Part shown: positions 38,901-50,900 of the stretch, in pieces
How the letters are laid out: each line of letters starts with the position of its first letter
Position numbering within the stretch: the stretch's first letter is position 1
DNA from: Gnetum montanum
Taxonomy: Eukaryota; Streptophyta; Gnetopsida; Gnetales; Gnetaceae
Length of the DNA stretch: 62,000 nt
Assembly (NCBI GenBank): GCA_015680685.1
Contig: MNCI01004036.1
Coordinates: forward strand, 35,761-97,760
Direction: 5' to 3'
Translations under genes and position numbers: made by a program
The notes under the pieces: model-generated
Seen by the model: the letters and a program-made list of their open reading frames with translations, nothing else
What the model was told of the DNA's origin: nothing
The model's database searches: none

Positions 38901-41900
38901 TCTTCCAAAAATTGAAAAGATACTAACTTTCAAGCAACGGCATCTTTGCATTAAGATAACTAATAGACAGCATAACTCCCAGCCAAAAAACAAACAAAAA
39001 AAGAACCTCAAAACCAGAAATTCTGTAAAGAGAAAGCAAAGCATTGAAACATCTATTAGCACATTTTACCTACAAGAACCATTTGATTATCTCTGTGAAA
39101 TAAAATACGAAAATATACCTTCAAAAAATCAACCTAATAATACTTTGTAGAACTTTTATATTTATATGATGTATGAAAATACACGGGAGAATCAGCTTTT
39201 TTTTGACACCTATCTATGCTTTCCCTTGCTTTCCATAAACTATACGCCTATACAGTCAAGTTTTATATGTGCTTTAACAATGACCAGAGAAATATACCAA
39301 CAATGCTTCAGCTAGTCCATCAGCTATTGCAGCATATCCTAGACCGCCTGCACAAAAGCTGATTGACGAAAGCCACTTCATAAATACATCTAGATTTGTT
39401 GTCCATCCACTTCTCTGCACCAAACAGGCTACATCCAACAATACAAACAATAAGTAACTATGACCAAAAAAATGAAAACATAAAATTGCATTAAGACTAA
39501 ATGCAGATATATTCAAACTAATTTCTAAATTAAGGATGTGCTCATGCCACAAGATATTGGAAGACATCTCCATGAAAACAGAACTAACAAATTGTCCTCG
39601 TTGGAAGCATTTGTATATTTGAAAAAAAAAATCAGATATAATGAAATAATGATAATCTAGAATATGGCTTGTAATCTGCCAATATGATTGAAAATAATTG
39701 GATCGCATAGCGGGTGATATTCGGATGAGGGATAGAATGTTAAGGTGATCGGTGGATACATTATAAAGTAAAAAGTTCGCTATGCCAGTAACAATTTAAA
39801 AAAAAAATTACTGCTGAAACAGCTGACCTTGACTATACTTGACATAGCAATATCAGACAAATCTTGCCTCTGCCATTAGATAATTTAGATAGGCCAGTAG
39901 GCAAAGTGATCCTATATCTTGCATGTTCTATTCTTATTCACATTTAGATCATCTCACATATAGTGTATAACTCTTACTAGAAGCCCTACAAAGAACTTTG
40001 TTATTTCACAATTATTTCCTGGCCTACTCGTCATTCCCCTAATCTCTGTCATTTTGCTACCTGTGGACTCTAAAGCACATTTTTCTCAGGGATATCTGGA
40101 AGAAACAAGCAAAATTTTGGTCATGCTCCAAATATTTGTATCTAAATTTCCTGCATTTTATCATGTCTACTTACAACCTCCAAACTATGTTCAACGAAGG
40201 TGATGGTTCAGCCATTAGGCACACATGTAACTTAGTTAAGACTTGTGACATGCATCATACAAATCACAGGTTTGGTCTGAGTGCATTAAACTTGGGTATA
40301 CCGGAATCATGCAAAAGATAATACCTGAAAATGAACTGGTCTAACAGATCCCTGGTGTCTCTACATGGACATAATGAAAAGAATTTCAGTTCAGTTCATA
40401 AAACACAGCCTTCTTAAGTGTGAGCCCGTGATTGTGGCTTTCTCTAATCATGCTTTCCCTCATCCAAACTAACCATGGAAGCACGTTGTAAAGTTTTGCT
40501 AAGAGAAAAATCAGCTGCCGTTGCAAATTATATTAAATGCATAGGAATTATAATGATAGCAAATAAATTGCTTGCAAAACTAGCAGTCTATAATTCAGTA
40601 AAATTACTTGTTAGATCAATTAAAGTATAGTGATAATAAAAGTTATAAAAATACTGTTAAACAGCTAATTCCGAAGACAATTTTCCCATGGTAAAGGAGA
40701 AATCACATGGAATATCTAGGTTAACTGCACAAGCACCATACCACCATGAGGTCCATGTGTGGAGAAAACAACCAATGCCATTTCAGCAGCTCCTGCAGCA
40801 ACTTTCTGCAGTAATCCACAAGATGATAAAATATCATCATGATCAATGGCCATCCATAAACAGGACACACAATTATAATAACATAGCATCTTTTCTCAAA
40901 GCACTACCACCATAGAATCCAAAATAAAAAGAATCTGTGGTTCACATTTTGTATCAAACTACCAGTTATCTTTATGTTCAGCTGAATGGAAATCAGTAAA
41001 ATGCAGTAATCAGTGGCTATAAACTTTTGTTTAATGAAATGAACACTGAAATTTTTTCCTTTCCCTTGAGACCCCTTGGATCTATCAGACCAATTTCAAA
41101 TTTCCTTTCTATGGAATTTTTAAAAAAAAATTATAACACAGTATTGCCCAGTGGAATCAAAATTGTAACTTGGGGTTACTAAGCCAAAACTTTTACCACT
41201 AAGCTAACACCTCATTGTTTAATAGGGGTTACTTATTCAGCCCATTTGCAAAAGGAGCCCAGTTATCTTAAGCCTATTTGCAAATATTTCTTTGATGGAA
41301 AAGATAATGAAATTGGGAAGGATTGTATATATTTTAAGCCACAAAGAAGGGAACCATGGTTTGAACAATCATCTTGCAAATTCAGCCTATTTGCAAGAGG
41401 AGCCTAGCATTGCCTTAAAGCTTGACATTTCAAAAACTTACGATACAATCAATTGGTGCTATATGGGAGCTGTGCTACAGAAAATGACCTTTCCTAATCA
41501 TTGGACACAAAATTGCAATCTAGATGTTCCATTCTTATTAATGACCATCCCTTTGGGAATTTTTCATCTTCAAATAGGCTAACGCAAAGTGATCCTATTT
41601 CTCCCTTTCTTTTTATTTTAGCCATGGAGGGTTAGGGACCCTACTCAAGAAAACTGAAAATTAGCAAATATTATAAAAGGCATCCAGCCAGTTTTTTATT
41701 GCAATTCTTTCACATACTCAAGTTTATTGATGACACCTTTCTGTTCTTTGATGGGAATCAAGAATTTGTAACAAACTTGCATACAGCATTATTTAAGTTT
41801 TCAAATGCCTCCCATTTAAAAAACAATTTAAATAAAAGTGGTGTGTTCTATTTTAAAATTAATCAAGAACTTTTACAGGAATATATTGATTTATTGGAAT

Positions 41901-44900
41901 GTGAAGTTAACTCATTGCCTACTGCGTATTTTGGGCTTCCTATCTTTGTGGATTGTATGAAGAATACCCACTTCTTCAAAAGATTGATAACAGACATGCT
42001 AGGTGGAAGGTTAAGCCATTATCACAAGCTAGTCAGTCACAGTTGGTGAAATCTACTCTTTAGGCTTTGCCTTTTCATTATCTTTCGTGCTTTGATTGCC
42101 ATAAAACAAAAATTTCTAAAATAGAGAAAAAAGAAAGAACTTTTTTTGTGGTCTAACCATTTGAAGAAAACACTTCATGCTTTAAATTGGAATACAACAT
42201 GTAAACCATGGTCCTGTGGCAAATGGAATCTAAGGCATATACAAGATATTAACTATGTTTTGTTAGAAAAGATTGCTTGGTAGCAGTATGTTCCAAATAG
42301 AAAGTGGGTTCAACTGATGAAAGCAAACTACTTGTATGGTGGTTTTCACTTTGTTAATGCTCTTAGGATTACTAATCCCTCTCCAATTTGGAAAGGGCTT
42401 CCATCTATAAGACATTAATTGGAAAGGGCTTCCATCTATAAGACATTGGTTTTTTCAGCATGTTTCTTTGCATAATGACCAATGGAAGTGGTGTGATAGA
42501 TTAGATTACTTCACAAAAAAAAGCTTATACCACTTTACACCCTGTGGATGGAGTGCAAAATCTAGTAGATATCCAAAATCCCATTTTTAATCCTCACATT
42601 TGTCTCTTTGCTAGTAAGATGCTTCATGGAAAAATATTCACTGGTCAATATCTAGCACACAAGAACATTATAGAAGATCCAAGTTGTGTTTTATATTCTT
42701 CAACAATAGAAAATGCTAATCATCTTTTTATAAACTGTCAGTTTATTCAGAAAATTTCAAATGCGCTAAGGCATAGTGTTCATAGGTCACCACTTGCAGC
42801 TAATTTTATTAATGATTTTTTTGTTGGCATAGCAACAATATCATTATAGAAAATAGCAAGGTATGGTATGGTGTGAATTGCTACTTTGGATCTTTGGAAG
42901 GATGCTGCAAAATTTCAAAGAAATTGTAACTAGATCAAACTGGTTTAGTTATATCCCTTGGCAAAAAAAAAGTGGAAAGTAGTTTATATGTTGTTTTGTT
43001 TGTTCTTTTATAAATGGAATTATCTTTTTGTGACCTGGTCATTATAGATTTAGAGATGTCCATTCAATCCCAAAAAAATAAAAATATACAATAATCTTAC
43101 TAGTTGCTTTCTCGTAGCGAGAGTTATACTCTACAGTCTATAATCTCTCACCAATAGTTGGCCCTAGAAGAAATATTTTAGATTCCACAGGGTGCCAACC
43201 CATTCAAAGTAGACTATTGAGCTTAGGGTGATAGAGGAAGATCACCCTACTAGAACTTGCAAAGTTTTCAAAGTATATATTCCAGATGGCGAATATTTCT
43301 GGTTTCAATACAAACGCACTCATTACAAAAGAGATTTATGCAAGATAAAGCAACGTTTGCATTTCATTTCAATGGTACTATTAAATATACTTGCATATCC
43401 ATTAAAATAATTTTAAATAATCAATGTAAATTCACACCTCCAAGTGATGACCCTTTTAATTTAAATTCACAAGCAGGCAAACTATAGCTTGTTCAATTCA
43501 AGATTTCAAATATCATTCAGAGACAATGTTCCTTGTTCATAGTAGAAATCATTATTTCAAAAAGGACAACAATTCTTGGAGATTTCAGCAGGAAAACAAA
43601 GGATAATTGCCTAAAGCTCAATGCTCATCCCACCAAGCAGGGTTTCAAGAGCATCAGTGGACAAGAAAAAGCCTACCCTCTTCAAGAGGTTACACCCAAG
43701 CACAAACCCATGTTTTTCAACTTGAGAAACAAGCACCTTACCAACACTCCAAATGACAGTCCCTAGATTAGCAACAATCCATGTCTAAAACTTGTTTAAA
43801 TTGGCTTTAAGCGAAACCTTGCTATGGGATTAGGAGAATAGTTTAAGTGTTATTTTGATGTCTCAAATGTTTTATGAACTTAACATATAACAACACAACA
43901 CTATTGGAAGTGTTTTTTTTTTTTTTTTTGAAGAAATATTCAGGATTGTATTAGTGAAGATAGAGTACAAGATATTACAGAATGTGGGTCAACAACGTTG
44001 GCCCATGTGAGAGGTGGTTACACCTCGAAAACCATTGTGCCCAATCGTGCAACGGCCCGACCGTGCATCCGTCTTTTACATCAAAACGCTCTATCCCAAA
44101 ACAACCGGGGTGGGGGGCAGGCACGGCCTCCCGACATGGGGGGCAAGACTCAACCACTGAGAGGGGGGGGGGGGCCGCCCCAAAAATTTCCAATTCAAAT
44201 CAAATCAGACCCGGGGGTGGGGGTGTGGGGGGAAACAACGACATCAAAAGGTCCCAAACCACATTGGGGGGCAGGAGACTGCAAACCCGCTATGGGCTCG
44301 TTGGCAACATGTGGCCATTCCAGAGCATGGAGTATGTCCAACGTGTTGCAATGGAGCTCCGTGTCCACAAAACTGGCGGCCTGTTGGATTCCTTGCATGG
44401 CCGCTTCCCGCCGGTTCCGATCCTCCGTCGACGTCCCCCCATCTAGATGGAAATGCGCTAAGGTCCGACGGATGTGGCACCTGAGCTCCCCCCATGTGCA
44501 GTCACAATTAACGCCCAGGATGATGTAAGGACACCGTCCGGTTCTAAGCCATTGGCGCGCACTTTGCTTGTGTGCCCGATCTAGCTGGTGCTGTCTCTGT
44601 GCCTCCTCCTCCTGCTCTCGTTCTTATTGGGCTCGTTCAACTGCCTCGCGCTCCCTTCGAGCATTTTCCTCCTAAAGTAACTCGTCTCTCACTTGGGCTC
44701 GGATCTCGTCCACCAACCAAGCCTGGGCTGCATTGGCCAGGGTTTGTTGCCTCACTCTCTCCTGCTCCCTTTCTCGGAACTAGGTTTCCAACTCGGCCCG
44801 TGCTTGCGTGAGGGCTTCCTACCATTTTGCCTCTCATTCCCAATGTTCAGCGTCGCGTGCCGCGGCAAGAGGTTTTGAGTTCAAGTCTGAATGTAGGTGC

Positions 44901-47900
44901 CCAATGGGATATTTAAGGTTTATTGTAGTGTGTTATATTGATTTTGAAGCATTATTAGTTAACTATGGCTTGTACTTGTAATGTATGAATGTTTTGCTAG
45001 CACTAGTAGGATCCAACATTACATGCTTCTTAGGAGTTCCAGGAAATTTGTAGTTGTGACTTAAATTTTGGTATTTCTGAATATAGACATTAGGTGGCAA
45101 GTAATTAACATTGATGATCATGCCTTGTAGTTCATCATCATCATCATTCTATTCTTAGCCCAACAACATGCATTGGTTGCATGAATTCTTGCTACCATTC
45201 AACTTTGTTACAAGCAAAATTAGCATTAATACCCAAACAATGAATATCCTTCTTTCTTCTTACATGTCATGTATGTTTCAATTTACTTCTTTGTTATTCT
45301 CTCCCAATTTCAAATATGTACACTCTTCTAACAGGTGCATTTTTTTGGTCCTCTTCACATTACAAAACCATTTAAGATGACTTTCCTTACTAGTTTCATC
45401 TATAGGTACTACCTCCCAGCTTCCCTTAAAAAGAAAATTGTTGATTCTATGGTTTATAATGACACTCAACATCTACCTTAGCATTTGCATCTATGCTAAC
45501 ACACATTGAAACGAACACTTTTTGATAGGGCAACATTCCATTCCATATAAAAGTGTAGATCTGATAAAAACTTTGTAAAACTTTCCCTTCAACCTAAGGA
45601 GAATTTTTTTATCATAAAGCATACCACTAGTTTCTCTCCATTTCATCTGTCCTACTTCAACTCCATCTATCACATCATTATTAATCTCACTATCCATTTG
45701 TACAAGTAATCCCAAGTATTTGAACTCCTTACTTTATGTAACTTTATGGTTTTGAGTTCTAATCTTCATTACATGTTTTTCTACTAAAAATAGTGTTAAT
45801 GTATTCCATTTTACTTCCACTAATCATCAACTCCTTAGATTCCACAATCCTTAATTATATTTTATGGTTATGTATCATAATTTGTACTTATGATAAGACT
45901 CTCATTGTTGCTAATAAAATTATTATTGATGTTGAATGATCTCTAGATTTATCTTTAATGCAATGACACATATGATCTAGCATTTAAGTATTAGCATTGT
46001 TAGCATTATTTAATAAATTGATTAATAGATGGATGCAATTGGTGTAGCTATTTAAAAGTCCAAAATTTTATTCCAAATAAAACCCTTAACGATTTGAGGA
46101 AACCACTTGGAAAAAACTTCCATTTCCTAAATAATTAGTTACTAGCATCCACTTGGAGATCATATGGGTCCGTCAAACCAAGTTAGGGAGGTTGTTAAGG
46201 TAGAGAGAATCAGAGAAAGGGCAACACCTTAATAAAATCCCTAAAATTCATTTGATAAAAGAAGAAGCAACTGAACCCTTGAGATGGTTATCAGTTAAAA
46301 GATCCTTTTATTTTCTAACATAGAAGAAAGAAACCAGCAATTAAATGATTCCTTTCTAAAGAATTCTCATAAATCGATTGTTATGAGAGTCTCTTAGAGC
46401 TTCATATTGAAGAATAAATAAGAAAACAATTGAAGTCAAAAAGAAAAAAGAAAAAACAGATCCATTACTACACGAAGCTTGACAATGATACTTCCGTATA
46501 AAATGCAAGCTCTCCAATAAAAGAATATACCATCCCTTTCTTACACTACTACCAACTATATAAGAAAAAAATCATTGCCTAAAGGCTCAATGCTTATCCC
46601 ATCAAACAAGGTCCCAAGAGGATCAACTATTGATGCACTAACCAAAAACTATTATTAACTATATCTTCAGGCAAAATAAAACCTGGATAAGTAACAAGAG
46701 TTCTCATATCAAGCAAACAAAAAAGTTAATCCAAAATATTTAAAACCAAATTAGAATCCCAAAACACATGCTAAAACTTATCTTGGCTTTTACAAAGAGG
46801 ATAAACAAGTTAACTAATATCACTATGTTGAAGACAATGACCAATAGGCAAGCTTTGATGAATATGACACCAAAAAAAGATATTTTGCTTTGGCTAGGCC
46901 TTGGAATTACAAATTATATGCAAAACTTTTTCCACATCCTCAAACCAATCAAGGTTCCATTTGTTATTCATAACCAAATGCATATTGTGAAAACTATTAA
47001 ACCACAACCAAGTGTTATTGTAATGAACCACTTCTTGAGTTTTTGCGTTAACAATTGTAATAGTCTTTCTGTGTGTTTGTGTGCATGTTTTGTTGACAAC
47101 TTGTGTGTGCGCTTTGCTTGAACTGTGGTGGAAATGGCTAATTGGATTAGTAATAAATTTGTTGACCAAATTTTTAGATGTATTATGATTAAATCTTTAA
47201 ATACTTTATGCATAAGAAATGTGATTTAAAATACATGCTGGGAATGTTTTAAAATAATAATAATAAATAATATATGGGAAAACAAAATCTTTCTGTTCTA
47301 TTTCAATAGAGATGCTAAGAAACAAAAGAAAAACAAAAGACAATGCTCTAAGGTGTGCCTCAAGAGCTAAATAGGTATGTTGAGATGCAAAAGAATGCTC
47401 ATATTGAGGAAGAATGCTCATATTGAGGAACTTGACCTATGAATCAAGTTGGAGGAACCTGACCCATGAATTAGGGATATTGTGTGCAAATATTATAGCT
47501 TGATATTTTATTTTTTATTTTACTTAATCTAAATGTGATGCATTGCTCTTTTTAGTTTAAAATAGTAGAGTATAAGTACCCTCTAGGCTCATGGAAAAAT
47601 TCACATCACTGATGACCTAAAAAAGAAGGTGCCTTATTTGATTATGTATCTTGAACTGCCCTTATCATGAATCTATTTTGAAAACTCTTTCCTTGCATCT
47701 TATGACAACTCTGAATGATAAAGAGATAAATATTATGCTGGAATGTTTTGTAATTATCAAGAGGAATTGAACCTGAGATCTAGCAAAATCTGAATTCTGA
47801 AATATCAAAAATTGTTGATTTAGAAATTGAACCTGCAACCTGTGAATATACATAGTTTATTGATTTTTTTATAGTGATCATGAAGAGAATTGAACTCATG

Positions 47901-50900
47901 ACTCATTGCTGAAAAAGAAAAGTGAGAGAACTTTAAAAAGAAAGAAAAGAATACAACAATTCCCAAGAAGTCAGTTACAAGAAATCATCCATTATCCCTT
48001 ATTCCACCTAGAAATAGGAAGATGAGGAGAGGGAAAAAAAACACAAGGCAAAAGTAGTTGAGCAAAACAAAAAAAAAAAGATATAACAATAGAGAGTGGC
48101 TGGGAAGGGAGAGAAAACTATGGCTACTACAAGAGATAGCAAGGAGAAAGAAAACAAGTGCGGCATAGCAATTAATTTCTCCTAGTAAGCAAGATATCTA
48201 AGCAAGGAGGTAAAATGATCCATCTTTGTTATGTTTGATAATGGCTAGCAAGGGCTGATTTTCTCAAACTTCTCTCTTCTTGCTTGTCTAACCACCTTCA
48301 CAATGCTTGTATGAAAATATCAAGATTGTTGTTGTAAGCTTAAATTTTTGAAACCTTTATTACCTTTTTTTGGATCTCTATGCCCATCCTCTGCACTCTC
48401 ACACCTAAATGACTTGGATGAGAGTTGTTTTTGTAACAATTCAAAAACACCCATAACGATTTGGGGCATTTTTGACAAAAGATTGCCAACAGAGGCCAAG
48501 GATCCTTGATATGAGGATTGGTATCGCCGACAGAAAGTGAGAGCATCCTTGGGCCCATGGATAATTGTGAATGTTTTTAAATTGTTGAATTCTTGAGTTT
48601 TGGTTGGAATTCAATTGATGAACCCTCCCCCTTTGAATGCATAAATCTTGGATCTAAATCTTGAATCATACTTTTTTTCCTATACCTTCTCAAGTCTGAT
48701 TTTAATATCTTTCCATAAGTTGATGGAGTGGAGGAAAACCTAGGATGTTAATTTATGGTTGTGATCTATCTATTCTCTACTATTGAACATATGAATTTCC
48801 TGATTAAATGATTACTGGTAGAATGGTTACAAGAGTTAAATTCAGATGATCTTGTTTTGTGTGTTGCTGGAAATTACAAAATATTATTATGTGATTGAAC
48901 AAATATGAGATTATTAATTTATCTGCTTTATGGTCATTTCTTTAGTTTACAAACATGTAAATGATCCTAGTTAGATATTTCTTTTTAGGTTGAATAACAA
49001 AAAGTTTGATTTTTAAAAATCTGATGAATCTTGCACAGATATTTTACTATGGCTATTTCTTTATAAAATTATCTCTTAATTCTTAAAATTAATATTGGTT
49101 GACCTGTTTTAGAGCTAGATCTAGGCATTGTTGATTTCATTTTAATTTTATAGGTTATTGTTACTTGATTGTTGTAGAAAGAAAACCACCTAGGCATTTT
49201 CTTCTTTCAACTAGCTTTCTTTCTGGGGGGCTTCGATTGCTAGCTCTTGCTCCCTATGAATGGGCATTACAGTTACTAAGGGAAAACTTGTTCAAAGGAG
49301 TATCATTAGGTCATTTCCAATCTTCCCACTAATCTTTGAACTACCATTGATGCAATGCTCCAATGCTCTCAATGCGTTTAGTTATAAGTAAATTTGAACT
49401 TTAAATCCTTAATCTCATTTTGAGAACTGGCCATCTAACACAATGGTTTCTATTGTTACAAGAAAAATCCATGATCTAAAGCAATCTAGCTTTAATCAAT
49501 CAATTAACTCTATTAGAAAAACAAACAGTCATGAGCAAAAAGAATGACTCTAGAGGTTCATCATCATCCTAGCCTTGTCCTAACAAAATAAGGTCCACTA
49601 CATAAGTTCTTTTTCACCATTCACCTCTATGAAAAATTACATCCTTGTTTATTTGCACAATTTCTTCAAGTCTTTAATTATTTTCCCCATATCTTTTTTG
49701 ATCTTATTTTCAGTTGCTTTCCTCAAATAATGATGTAGCAACATTTCAAATTTTCTTTGCATATGCCCAAACCATATAAGACATCATTCCTATAGCTTAT
49801 CTGGAATAGAAGCTACTCCAAGCCTTCTTCTAATGTCTATATTATGCAATTTTTATTAAGATTCTTTTATCACATAGAACATCACTAATCTATCTCCATT
49901 TTGACCATCTTGCCTCAATCCTATTTCTTATATCGTTATCAATATCACCATTTGATTGGAGAATTGATTTTAGGTAGTAGAACGATTTGTAGTAAGGGAC
50001 TTTTTGGCTTTTTAATTCTAGAGCATACCTCTACTTTTCCATTTTAGAAGTAATATTTTCTCGAGCTATATCCACTAACACAATACCATCTACAAATAGC
50101 ATACACCATGGCATTTTATCTTGTATTTCCTTTGTTAATGCATCCATAATAATAGCAAATAAGTACTAACTAAGTGCAAACCCTTGATAGACCTACTGAG
50201 ACTAGAAACTAGAAAATCTTATATCCTTTGACCTTATATCAACATTTCTAAATTTGTTGAAAAACATAAAAACCTTTTGTCTAAATTTCAGCATTAGAAA
50301 AAATCATGTTACTCCAATATACTACTTGCTTACCTTGAGAATAGTCAATCTTTCAATAAGCAAAATGATATCTAAATAAGATTCTTCAAGCTTCATTACC
50401 CTCTAGAGATTTAACAATCCATTTTGCTGCAAGAAGACGACCTTGAACTCCTAGAGAAAGGACTCCTATGCTACCATGCTCCTTAAGTTGTCGGCAGGTG
50501 TTCCAAGCCATGTGGTTAAAGACTTTGCAATCATCATTATTTCCTCATAAATAACACCAAAGAATTTTATTAACAGAATCATAAACAAATCTGAAAGGAG
50601 CCATAAATGAAGCAAAGTACACTAAAATAACACTAACGATGTGAGAGAAAACAATAAGCCCCCTAGCTGGTGAAAGAGGTTTGGCTCCCCAGTTCAAAGT
50701 CTTGGTTTTCATGTTGTCAAGCATTCTTTGTCATATTTGTATGGAAGTATATACAACAGCCCATGGAATTCTAAAAACCCACAAAATGAATAGGGGAAGA
50801 GGCTCATTTAATATTGAACATGTAAGTCTAAGAAGGCCTATCACTAAAGTTAGAATTGATGGCTTCAGTTTTCTGCTAGCGAATTTTAGAGGCATGACAG

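Noticed and set aside
43998-44528. Open plus-strand frames of 154-176 codons in the GC-rich block
   Set aside because: Long frames are expected by chance in GC-rich DNA; the poly(T) head shows the insertion is oriented on the minus strand.
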